Part shown: piece after piece, positions 42,678 through 50,582 of the stretch
Numbering within the stretch: the stretch's first letter is position 1
Layout: each line of letters starts with the position of its first letter
Assembly: GCF_024138715.1 (NCBI RefSeq)
Contig: NZ_CP092074.1
Location: 3,410,001-3,474,000 of the forward strand
DNA length: 64,000 bases
Reading direction: 5' to 3'
Source: Emticicia sp. 21SJ11W-3
GTDB taxonomy: Bacteria > Bacteroidota > Bacteroidia > Cytophagales > Spirosomataceae
Made by a program: the position numbers and the translations under genes
Notes under the pieces: generated by a model
The model's database searches: none
What the model was told of the DNA's origin: nothing
What the model saw: only the letters and a program-made list of their open reading frames with translations

Positions 42678-45062
42678 ATGTTTCAGAGAATGAATATAAA
42701 TAAATATACGCTTACTTTTTTTGTAACCCTGGCAGCGTTGAGCGCCGCTTTCGCCCAAAAAATAAGACCCGTTGACCGTGTGAATCCGTGGGTTGATGCC
42801 GCCAATTCGCGCTGGTTTTTTTTCAACTCTGCCACCAGACCTTTCGGCATGGTTAACCTGAGCCCGGATACTGGCGTTAATTCAGACTGGGGTTCAGGCT
42901 ATCGTTATCATTCAGACAGCATCAGGTGTTTCAGCCATTTGCACGACTGGCAGTTGTCTGGCATACCGGTTATGCCAACCGTTGGCGCGTTTAACGGCCA
43001 TAAAGGTAACCAGCAATATGGGTCGCGGTTTTCGCACCAGACAGAAGTAGTAAAGGCGGGGTATCATAAAGTATTGCTGGATGCCTACCAGATAACCGCC
43101 GAACTGACCTCAACCACCCGTGTGGGGTTTCACAGGTACACCTTTCCTGAGTCAGACCAGAGCCATATTCTGTTCGACTTCTCTACTTTTCTGGGGCCGT
43201 CAGATACCCAGAAAGGTTATGTAAAAAAAGTAAGTAGTCAGGAACTGGAAGGCTACGCCATTATGGCGCCCACTACCCGCCGACCCAAAACCCTGACCGT
43301 ATTTTTTGTAGCCGTTTTTGATAAACCATTTGATACCCTGAAAGGATGGCGCAAAGGCCAGTTGGAAGAAGTAGATAAAGTAATAGAAGGAGAAAAAACC
43401 GGGGTTTACGTCAGCTTTAAAACCAGAAAAAATGAAGTAAGACGCATGAAAGTGGGCGTATCGCTGGTAAGTGAAGAACAGGCTCGCCTGAACCTGAAAA
43501 CTGAATTGCCACACTGGGACTTTGACAAAACAGTGGCCGACAGCCAGAATGACTGGAACAGCTGGCTAAGCCGCATTGAAATTGAAGGTGGAACCGAAAC
43601 AGAGAAAAGCCGCTTTTATACCGACCTGTGGCACGCACTGCTGGGCAGAAGAATTATATCTGACGTAAACGGAAAATATGCCGACATGACAGGCCCCGAA
43701 CGCCTCATTAAACAAATACCACTGGGTGCCGACGGTAAACCTAAATTTAACCACCATAACTTTGATGCCCTGTGGGGTGCACAGTGGTCGCTTAATACGC
43801 TGTGGCATCTGGTGTACCCTGAAGTAACGGAATCGTTCGTTAACTCAATGCTGCTGATGTATGCCGACGGTGGGCTGATACCCCGTGGCCCGGCAGGTGG
43901 TAATTATACCTTTGTGATGTCTGGCGCGCCCTCAACCCCGTTTATTGTAAGTGCATACCTGAAAGGCATCAGGGGTTTTGATATTGCCAAAGCATACGAA
44001 GGTATGCGGAAAAACCATTTTCCGGGTGGATTGATGAGCAAGGCAGGCTATGAACATAATACCATGAAAGGCGGCGGCATTGAATATTATATTGAGCGCG
44101 GGTATGTGCCGCACCCGCTTACGAACATTAAATACGGGTATCATCAGGATGGGTCAACCCAAACGCTTGAGTATGCCTATCAGGATTACACCCTGGCACA
44201 AATGGCCAAAAGCCTGGGCAAAACAGATGACTACAACCTGTTTATGAAACGCGCCGGCAACTACCGCAATATATATAATGCTGAAATAGGCTGGATGTGG
44301 AACCGCACCCTTGATGGCAAATGGGGCGCGCCGGTTGATATTCTGCGTTATGATAACGGCTGGGAAGAAGGCAATGCCGCACAGTACACCTGGTTTGTAC
44401 CACATGACGTGCAGGGGCTTATTAACCTGATGGGCGGCCGCGAGGCGTTTACCAACAAGCTGAATACCTCTTTTGAGAAAGCAAGCGAACACGATTTTGT
44501 GTCGGGCAAATCTCATGACAAAGAAACCCTTGAACACCTGCGCCGGGTATATATCAACTACGGCAACCAGCCCTGTATGCAAACGCCTTTTCTGTTCAAT
44601 TTTGCCGGTGCACCATGGCGCACCCAGTACTGGACACGCCAGATTATTGATAAGGTGTATAGTGGCATATCGCCAGACTCAGGGTATAGCGGCGACGAAG
44701 ACCAGGGGCTGATGGGAAGCCTGGCCGTATTGCTTAAAACGGGTATATTCTCTACCAGCGGCGGCACTACCCCCAAACCTTATTATGAAATCAGCAGCCC
44801 GGTTTTCAGTAAAATTACTTTTCACCTAAACCCTCAATATTATAAAGGCAGGCAATTTGTGATTGAAGCCCGTAATAACTCTGCCACCAATGTTTACATT
44901 CAGTCGGCACAGCTGAACGGTGCGGCGCTCAACAAACCCTGGGTATGGCACAGCACTGTTACCAATGGCGGCAGGCTGGTGCTGAACATGGGGAAAGACC
45001 CCAACAAAAGCTGGGGCAGCAAGCCTGAGGATGCACCGGAATCGATGTCATCCAATCCTTAA
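42678..45062 (+). CDS. GH92-type exo-alpha-mannosidase-like enzyme
   Basis: A 794-aa exported protein; an alternative ATG lies at 42690. The signal peptide is TLTFFVTLAALSAAFAQ. The N-terminal domain has VNPWVDAANSRWFFFNSATR and RPFGMVNLSPDTG, and CFSHLHDWQLSGIPVMP as the GH92 'FSHLSGTG' equivalent. The catalytic domain includes ALWGAQWSLNTLWHLVYPE. The C-terminal SGDEDQGLMGSLAVL corresponds to the GH92 'GNDDxGQMS' block carrying the base Asp. GH92 enzymes are calcium-dependent inverting exo-mannosidases. The changed SHLHDW and GLMGSL segments suggest a divergent subgroup, so mannose specificity is uncertain. It ends the PUL operon, with a terminator 6 bp after its stop. Confidence 0.85.
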   Translation: MFQRMNINKYTLTFFVTLAALSAAFAQKIRPVDRVNPWVDAANSRWFFFNSATRPFGMVNLSPDTGVNSDWGSGYRYHSDSIRCFSHLHDWQLSGIPVMPTVGAFNGHKGNQQYGSRFSHQTEVVKAGYHKVLLDAYQITAELTSTTRVGFHRYTFPESDQSHILFDFSTFLGPSDTQKGYVKKVSSQELEGYAIMAPTTRRPKTLTVFFVAVFDKPFDTLKGWRKGQLEEVDKVIEGEKTGVYVSFKTRKNEVRRMKVGVSLVSEEQARLNLKTELPHWDFDKTVADSQNDWNSWLSRIEIEGGTETEKSRFYTDLWHALLGRRIISDVNGKYADMTGPERLIKQIPLGADGKPKFNHHNFDALWGAQWSLNTLWHLVYPEVTESFVNSMLLMYADGGLIPRGPAGGNYTFVMSGAPSTPFIVSAYLKGIRGFDIAKAYEGMRKNHFPGGLMSKAGYEHNTMKGGGIEYYIERGYVPHPLTNIKYGYHQDGSTQTLEYAYQDYTLAQMAKSLGKTDDYNLFMKRAGNYRNIYNAEIGWMWNRTLDGKWGAPVDILRYDNGWEEGNAAQYTWFVPHDVQGLINLMGGREAFTNKLNTSFEKASEHDFVSGKSHDKETLEHLRRVYINYGNQPCMQTPFLFNFAGAPWRTQYWTRQIIDKVYSGISPDSGYSGDEDQGLMGSLAVLLKTGIFSTSGGTTPKPYYEISSPVFSKITFHLNPQYYKGRQFVIEARNNSATNVYIQSAQLNGAALNKPWVWHSTVTNGGRLVLNMGKDPNKSWGSKPEDAPESMSSNP

Positions 45063-45067
45063 AATGC

Positions 45068-45097
45068 AAATAACCCGGGTTTTCGCCCGGGTTATTT
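45068..45097. terminator. bidirectional terminator at the end of the PUL operon
   Basis: AAATAACCCGGG (45068-45079), loop TTTTCG, CCCGGGTTATTT (45086-45097) is a perfect 12-bp stem with T-rich flanks on both strands. It separates the convergent GH92 (+) and DUF1080 (-) genes. Confidence 0.9.
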
Positions 45098-45121
45098 TAT
45101 TATTTACCTGCATTTATCTGC

Positions 45122-45901
45122 TTAAAAATCTGTATTGGGTTCTTTCAGGTCAAGGCGTTTTATCCAGATATTTCGGTAAAGCACCTCATGGCCTTCGGCT
45201 TGCAGTTTCAGGCCTCCGGGCGTATCAGTAATACCTTTTCCACCATCGTTTCCCCCATCAATACCCGAATTAGGGCCACCCCATACCTGACTAATTTTGT
45301 GGTTTACATGCACTTTTTTACCGTTAAAGTAAAGTGTAACCATCGGCTGCTCTACGCGTTTACCGTCTTTAAACCGGGCCGCCCTGAACACAATATCGTA
45401 GGCATTCCATTTGCCTACACCCTTGTATGCATAGTAAGGAGACGGGGTTTCGTTGATAACCGCCGCCATACCGTGCGACGTGGTGTCGCCATCAAGCACC
45501 TGAATTTCATAACGGTTTTGCAGATACACCCCGCTGTTGCCCCCCGGCTTGCTGATAAAAAACTCAATGTGCGCCCTGAAGTCGCGGAAAGTGTCTTTCG
45601 TAACTATATCTGCTGCTCCATACTTGCCACCGGCTCCGGCGGGGTCGTTGGTATTCAGTACAGTGCCTTTACCGGCAGGGTCATTTACAAGGTACCATTT
45701 AATGGGCAGCGTGGCCGACAGACGGGGGCCTTCCCAGTAAGTCCATTTGTCATCAAGCATTTTGCGGCTGCCGTCAAAATAAACTACGGCTCCGGCCGGG
45801 GCTTTTACACCTACACCCTTTTGCTGCGCATGGGCAGCCCCCACCGCCACAGACAGCAGCGCCAGAGAATTAACTAAACCTTTGTAAATGTTACGTTTCA
45901 T
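45122..45901 (-). CDS. single-domain DUF1080 protein
   Basis: The ATG at 45901 gives 259 aa with a signal peptide (GLVNSLALLSVAVGAAHAQ); the frame upstream to 45943 is not needed. The DUF1080 domain fills the rest, with FRAHIEFFISKPGGNSGVYL, LQNRYEIQVLDGD and YFNGKKVHVNHK as family-like blocks. It belongs to the same fold as the two-domain gene at 28707 but is a separate lineage. It is read convergently to the PUL on the opposite strand. It may act on 3-keto glycosides made by the oxidoreductase at 37479, or serve an unrelated sugar. Expression independent of the operon is likely because of the terminator between them. Confidence 0.9.
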   Translation of the reverse strand: MKRNIYKGLVNSLALLSVAVGAAHAQQKGVGVKAPAGAVVYFDGSRKMLDDKWTYWEGPRLSATLPIKWYLVNDPAGKGTVLNTNDPAGAGGKYGAADIVTKDTFRDFRAHIEFFISKPGGNSGVYLQNRYEIQVLDGDTTSHGMAAVINETPSPYYAYKGVGKWNAYDIVFRAARFKDGKRVEQPMVTLYFNGKKVHVNHKISQVWGGPNSGIDGGNDGGKGITDTPGGLKLQAEGHEVLYRNIWIKRLDLKEPNTDF

Positions 45902-45979
45902 AGAGTACTGATATATTTTCGGTTGGTTGAATACGTAATTCACAGGTACCTGATTAGCCCGGCGCTCGGTATGAAACTG

Positions 45980-46582
45980 CTACAAAGCTTTTATTTCTGA
46001 GATGTTGATACCAATAAAGCAATCGTCCTGGCATCCGTCGTTTACAAATCCACAGCTTGAAATCATCCCGCTGTTTTTAGCTTCAAAATAAACCGACACC
46101 CCTTTTCTTTTTAGCAGCCATTGTGTTTCGGCTTTGGCATATACGTCGTCAAGGGTAATCAGGTCTGCTGCAGAAGTGTTTTTGTGTGCACCCAGGTTGC
46201 TGCCGGTTTCGCTCCAAGACAGTACCTCTGCCAGCGACACACCGTTTCTGGCTTTAAATTCTTCGGCCGTGGTTTTCATTAAAGCCAGTATTTTATTTAC
46301 CTCTGCCTCATCCCATCCGTTTGCCGGCATCCTGATATCATGAAACACAGTATAAGTAAAATGCCGCTCTGTAACTTTACCTTTAGTTACAATCAGATTG
46401 GTTTTCCAGCCCGACCCTGCCCAGGTACCTGCGGTAACCGTGTACCTGTAAGAGTTACCCGAAGTTTGCTTAAATGTTTGCCAGGCATTAAGGCTTCTGT
46501 CAAAGTCGCGGTTATACGCAATGTTTTCTTTTTCGCAGGCCATTGCTGTCAAAAGTAAGATTATACTCAGAAATCTTTTCAT
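45980..46582 (-). CDS. hypothetical lipoprotein, 200 aa
   Basis: The ATG at 46582 begins a lipoprotein signal (KRFLSIILLLTAMAC, Cys16). The frame extends 13 codons upstream but only adds polar residues. The mature part contains YRYTVTAGTWAGSGWKTNLI and a C-terminal Cys-containing stretch, SSCGFVNDGCQDDCFIGINI. That could form disulfides or bind metal, but no family was recognised. It lies 78 bp upstream of the DUF1080 gene on the same strand, so the two may be co-transcribed. The relation to the PUL is unclear. Confidence 0.7.
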   Translation of the reverse strand: MKRFLSIILLLTAMACEKENIAYNRDFDRSLNAWQTFKQTSGNSYRYTVTAGTWAGSGWKTNLIVTKGKVTERHFTYTVFHDIRMPANGWDEAEVNKILALMKTTAEEFKARNGVSLAEVLSWSETGSNLGAHKNTSAADLITLDDVYAKAETQWLLKRKGVSVYFEAKNSGMISSCGFVNDGCQDDCFIGINISEIKAL

Positions 46583-47235
46583 TTTTAATAAGTTTTTTTT
46601 ATTATCGACTCCCGCATTCAATAAAAGGTTGTAAAAAAATCAAAAAAAATAAACTGGTTTTTCAGGCACCGGCAAGCATATAGGCAAAACAAAAAATGCG
46701 TCAAAAAGACACATATTCGCGTTTATTTCATTGAAAAATACAATTTCCGGCCAAATCACTATTCATTCAGCCGCAATTATCAGCCTTTCATAAGTGTCTA
46801 TCAGCGGTTTAAAACCCTGTTTTCAAAAAAATAATTATTATTTTTTTGATTAAAAGTATTTACTTTTAAAAAATCATACCGGTTAATCACCAAGCGGCAA
46901 CCCATCAAACCTGTATCACTTCCTTAGGTTACCGCTGCAATGCCATTAAAGCTAATCAGTTTTCCTACAGCCCGGCAGCCGGATAATGATATAACAATTG
47001 TGCCAAACCAGAAAAACGTAAAACTGCATGAATGAGCTCTATTATCAGGCGTTTCTGATTGAAAACGCCAAACCTGAAGGTTGCCTGTACCATAAAACAG
47101 CCGTTCTGCCGCAGTATCAACCCATAGCCCGGGTGGCTGTAATAATACTTTAAGTATTCCGGTTTTTGCTTCATTGCGCAGCATAGTAGACTGCGGCCCA
47201 AAAAATAATTTTTTATAATATTAAAATTCTGAAGC
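46583..47235. other. 653-bp intergenic region without a gene
   Basis: The gap lies between the leftward lipoprotein gene and the rightward histidine kinase. It is AT-rich with A/T tracts near 46625-46655 and 46830-46870. Two overlapping leftward frames near 46924-47264 have no start context and no protein-like motif. It should hold promoters for both divergent genes, but no clear -7 or -33 element was identified. Confidence 0.4.
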
Positions 47236-49635
47236 ATGTCTCTACTAAAAGACAAGTCAGACACCGAATATTCTGATTATCAGAACATTAACCCTGACGC
47301 GTTGAATTTTACATATTTACCTGCCTACGCCGGGTATTTGCTAAAAAACAAACTCCAGGATTTTAGCCGGGCAGTGCTGACCATTTCGCGCGAGGTAGAA
47401 GTACCTCTGCTGCGCTTTTTTGACAACATGCCGGAAGACGAACTGCTTAGATTGTCACAGGAAGGTACGCGCGAGTTTCTTACTTACTTTGCAGATAACC
47501 GTGTGGCCGAATTTATTGATGTAACCTTAAAGCGGTGGTTAGAAAACCAACTGCCACAGATACAACACCACGAAGTGGTAGCGAAGGATATATCAAGCGT
47601 TAACTTTGCACGCCGTAAAAGTCTGCGCCGTTTTCTGGCAGAATACACTCAGAATTTTGAACTCTACGATAACATCCTCAACGAAATAGACCAGTTTATA
47701 CTGGCCATAGAAGACCGCTCCTATAACACGCTTTTCGACCTGAAACAGCATCGCATTAACGAGCACCTTTATTTTATTGACAAAATAAACAACACCTTGC
47801 CGGGTGTTATTTACCTGTATGACCTGGCCGAAAAAAAAGAGGTTTACTCAAACATTAAAGCACAGCATATACTGGGATTCAGCCCCGGCGAGCTGGGTAG
47901 TGCCATGTTTATCAATATGCTGCACCCGGACGACGCCCCGAAAAGACTGGAACAGCTGACGGGCTTTGCCGATGCACGCGACGGCGTAATAAAAAGCATT
48001 GAATTTAGAATACAACATAAAAACGGCCGGTATCACTGGTTTCGCTCTTATGAGAGTATATTTAAAAGAAACCCTGACGGCCAGCCTGCTCAGATAATCG
48101 GGCTGATGCTGGAGATTACAACCGAAAAGGAATCAATGCAAACCCTGCAACTGCGCGAACAGCAACTTCGGGAAGCATACGAAATTGCCGGAATTGGCAG
48201 TTTCGAGTGGGATTTGCAAGGCGGGGAGTCTGTGTTTTCTGACCAGATGTTGAAGGTACTTGACCAGGACAGCCCGACGGATTATCTGACGTTTCTGAAT
48301 TATGTTCACCCGGCCGACCAGACCAAACTGACAGGGGCCATTAATGAAGCCATTGTAGGTGGTGGCCATTATGAATGCGAATACCGCTATAACCGGGGGA
48401 AAGATAAGATTATCTGGACGCGCGGGGTGGTTACGTTCTTAAACGACAAGCCATTTAAAATGCGCGGCACAGTAATGGACATAACCGAGCGGCACAAAAT
48501 AATGCAGAAGCTGGAAGAAACCATAGAACTGCACAAACAGGCACAGGCGCTTACGCACATTGGCAACTGGGCCTGGGACATACCCAATAACATAATAGAG
48601 TGGAGCGACGAAATGTATCGCATTTACGGCCTTGAGCCGCAGTCGGAGAAAATTGACTTTGAACGTTTTATGGGTCTTGTGCACCCTGATGACCGCGAAA
48701 GACGCCTGAACGAGATTCAAAGCGCGCTGGCCAATCATATTGCCGAAGATTACGTGCTAAAGATTAAATGGGACGACGGCACCATCAGGATTCTGCAAGG
48801 CAGAGGAGAGATAATTCTGGACGATAGCAACAAACCGGTAAAACTAACCGGCACCTGCCAGGATGTAACCGAACAATACCACATAAACTGCGAACTTGAG
48901 CAAACCAATAAAGAACTGCAACGCCGCAACGAAGAGCTAACGGCCTTTAACTACATTGCCAGCCACGATTTGCAGGAACCGCTGCGAAAAATAAAGCTGT
49001 TCAGTAACCGGATATTTGAGAAAGATTATGAGCAGCTGCCAGCCACAGCCAAAGAGTTTCTGCCCAGAATACTGAACTCGGCCAACCAGATGCAGAAACT
49101 TCTGAATGACCTGCTGGCCTTTTCAAGAGCTACCCTGACCGACCACATATTTGAAAGTGTCAGCATTGAGCAGGTAATTGAAGAAATAAAGACGTCGCTC
49201 AAAGAAACCATTGAAGAAAAACAGGCGGGCATTGTTTATGGCGAATTACCATTGATGCGAGTTATACCTTACCAGTTCAGGCAATTGCTTGAAAACATCA
49301 TTGTAAATGCCATTAAATACAGCAAACCTGACCTTCCACCGAAGATACAAATTGAATCGGAACAGGTGCAGGGCAAATACCATGTAAAAGAAGGCGCCAG
49401 CGCAGGCACTAATTATTACAGGCTGAGTATTAAAGACAATGGCATTGGCTTTGACCAACAGTATGCCGAGAAAATATTTGAGCTTTTTCAGCGCCTGCAT
49501 AGCAAGAACGAATATTCCGGCACCGGTATAGGGCTGGCTATTTGCAAGAAAATCATTCAGAACCATCAGGGATTCATTACCGCCACCAGTGAGCCAGGCA
49601 AAGGCGCAACATTTAGTATTTTTATACCGGTGTAA
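47236..49635 (+). CDS. soluble PAS-domain sensor histidine kinase
   Basis: A 799-aa kinase with no signal peptide or membrane segment. Residues 1-185 form a helical N-terminal domain of unrecognised family. Three PAS/PAC units follow (about 190-305, 318-425, 435-555), with YSNIKAQHILGFSPGELGSA and ENQ-type PAC ends. A short coiled coil (about 555-572) leads to the HisKA box with phospho-acceptor His577 in ASHDLQEPLRKIK. The ATP-binding domain has N-box ENIIVNAIKYSK, G1 KDNGIGF and G2 GTGIGLAICKK. No receiver domain is attached and no response regulator is adjacent, so it is an orphan kinase. It may sense a cytoplasmic signal through the PAS units. The partner regulator is unknown. Confidence 0.92.
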   Translation: MSLLKDKSDTEYSDYQNINPDALNFTYLPAYAGYLLKNKLQDFSRAVLTISREVEVPLLRFFDNMPEDELLRLSQEGTREFLTYFADNRVAEFIDVTLKRWLENQLPQIQHHEVVAKDISSVNFARRKSLRRFLAEYTQNFELYDNILNEIDQFILAIEDRSYNTLFDLKQHRINEHLYFIDKINNTLPGVIYLYDLAEKKEVYSNIKAQHILGFSPGELGSAMFINMLHPDDAPKRLEQLTGFADARDGVIKSIEFRIQHKNGRYHWFRSYESIFKRNPDGQPAQIIGLMLEITTEKESMQTLQLREQQLREAYEIAGIGSFEWDLQGGESVFSDQMLKVLDQDSPTDYLTFLNYVHPADQTKLTGAINEAIVGGGHYECEYRYNRGKDKIIWTRGVVTFLNDKPFKMRGTVMDITERHKIMQKLEETIELHKQAQALTHIGNWAWDIPNNIIEWSDEMYRIYGLEPQSEKIDFERFMGLVHPDDRERRLNEIQSALANHIAEDYVLKIKWDDGTIRILQGRGEIILDDSNKPVKLTGTCQDVTEQYHINCELEQTNKELQRRNEELTAFNYIASHDLQEPLRKIKLFSNRIFEKDYEQLPATAKEFLPRILNSANQMQKLLNDLLAFSRATLTDHIFESVSIEQVIEEIKTSLKETIEEKQAGIVYGELPLMRVIPYQFRQLLENIIVNAIKYSKPDLPPKIQIESEQVQGKYHVKEGASAGTNYYRLSIKDNGIGFDQQYAEKIFELFQRLHSKNEYSGTGIGLAICKKIIQNHQGFITATSEPGKGATFSIFIPV

Positions 49636-49649
49636 GTCAGTTATTATCT

Positions 49650-49692
49650 AAAACCTGCCTTCAAGGGCTAATACCCGCGAAAAGCAGGTTTT
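49650..49692. terminator. convergent terminator between the kinase and the ABM gene
   Basis: AAAACCTGC (49650-49658) pairs with GCAGGTTTT (49684-49692) across a 25-nt loop. A/T ends on both sides allow use in both directions. It lies between convergent genes ending at 49635 and 49703. Confidence 0.55.
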
Positions 49693-49702
49693 AAAGTTAC
49701 CC

Positions 49703-50005
49703 TTACCCCAGAATCGGCGTTGTCAGAATCACCTCGCGGCTTTCCAGCAATGGTACAATTTTACCCACTACTATTTCCTGAAAATGGGCTGAGCTGCGGT
49801 GTTCGGCAACGGCTTCATTGCTTGTGTATCCTTCAAACAATACAATAGTATTGGCATCAGTATTACTCTGGTGGATATCATAAAACAAATTTCCTTCTTC
49901 TTCTCTGCTTTTAACGGCAGCCTGGCTAAGCAGACACAGTACGGTATCTAAATGGCCTTCTTTTACCTCCCATGTGGCAAATACGTGCACTGGTATCTGG
50001 TTCAT
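49703..50005 (-). CDS. ABM-family small monooxygenase-like protein
   Basis: A 100-aa dimeric alpha/beta-barrel protein of the antibiotic biosynthesis monooxygenase (YgiN-like) type, which often acts on quinols or other aromatics. The family pattern is clear: FATWEVKEGHLDTVLCLL, SREEEGNLFYDIHQS, VLFEGYTSNEAVAEH and SSAHFQEIV. The conserved His and Glu/Tyr positions are present. It has no signal peptide and should be cytoplasmic. Upstream lies a decayed short-chain dehydrogenase remnant on the same strand. Such genes are often adjacent to ABM proteins, so a former two-gene unit is likely. No substrate can be named. Confidence 0.85.
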   Translation of the reverse strand: MNQIPVHVFATWEVKEGHLDTVLCLLSQAAVKSREEEGNLFYDIHQSNTDANTIVLFEGYTSNEAVAEHRSSAHFQEIVVGKIVPLLESREVILTTPILG

Positions 50006-50091
50006 TTCTTATAATTTTTTAGTATCAAACAAAATTTTTATTGCTTTCATCACAAGCTTCTGTCAAATATACGCCAAGGCCCGTGTTTATG

Positions 50092-50296
50092 ACTATCAGG
50101 CTTCAGGAACAGCAATCATTTTATCGGCTACGCCTTTTGCTGATGCCGGATTCTGCCCCGATACCGCCCGGTCTTCGGCAATATTATTGGCTGTTCAGAT
50201 GGCTGTAGTAGTAAAAATGGCTTCTTCACTGGTAAAATCTCTGGCTATGGCCAGGCCTATACCAATAGTGGAACCGTATACCAAAACTTATTTGTT
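50092..50296 (-). pseudogene. decayed short-chain dehydrogenase (SDR) remnant
   Basis: Reading leftward, one frame gives VLVYGSTIGIGLAIARDFTS, very like the nucleotide-binding start of an SDR (VLVTGGSTGIGLAIAR), then a stop. A shifted frame continues NNIAEDRAVSGQNPASAKGV and ends VPEA-stop. The gene has lost its start, most of the middle and one frame, so it is not functional. A further coding-like fragment on the plus strand (RKRYKTIVELDPKKNGKQLL, about 50438-50529) also lacks a start. The 577-bp gap 50006-50582 thus holds gene debris plus the terminator of the next gene. Confidence 0.5.
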
Positions 50297-50508
50297 TTTT
50301 TTGCAAGTCCATGATTACTGGGTGTCGCCTGGCTGATACACAGACACTCCGCAATCCGTTTTTTGGGTACACATGGGTAAAGTCTTGAAAACGCCTCGTA
50401 TCGCCGCTGTGGCGGGCCAGATAGCATCAACATAATGCGCTGCGGAAGCGCTACAAAACCATTGTTGAGCTAGACCCGAAAAAAAACGGAAAACAATTAC
50501 TGAGTTAT

Positions 50509-50543
50509 GCCAATAAAAAAGAGGCATGACCCCGCCATGCCTC
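50509..50543 (-). terminator. intrinsic terminator of the YncE/phosphoesterase gene
   Basis: GAGGCATG (50521-50528) pairs with CATGCCTC (50536-50543). Leftward it runs into TTTTTTATTGG. It lies 40 bp past the stop of the gene at 50583. Confidence 0.85.
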
Positions 50544-50582
50544 AAGTGTTATACAGATACTATAAAGCCCATTGATTACCTA

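Noticed and set aside
45188-45877. Plus-strand open frame of 229 codons
   Set aside because: It is antisense to the DUF1080 gene, which has clear motifs and a signal peptide. The plus-strand product has no recognisable features.
46924-47264. Two overlapping leftward frames upstream of the histidine kinase
   Set aside because: They lack a ribosome site, signal or domain pattern and overlap in different frames.
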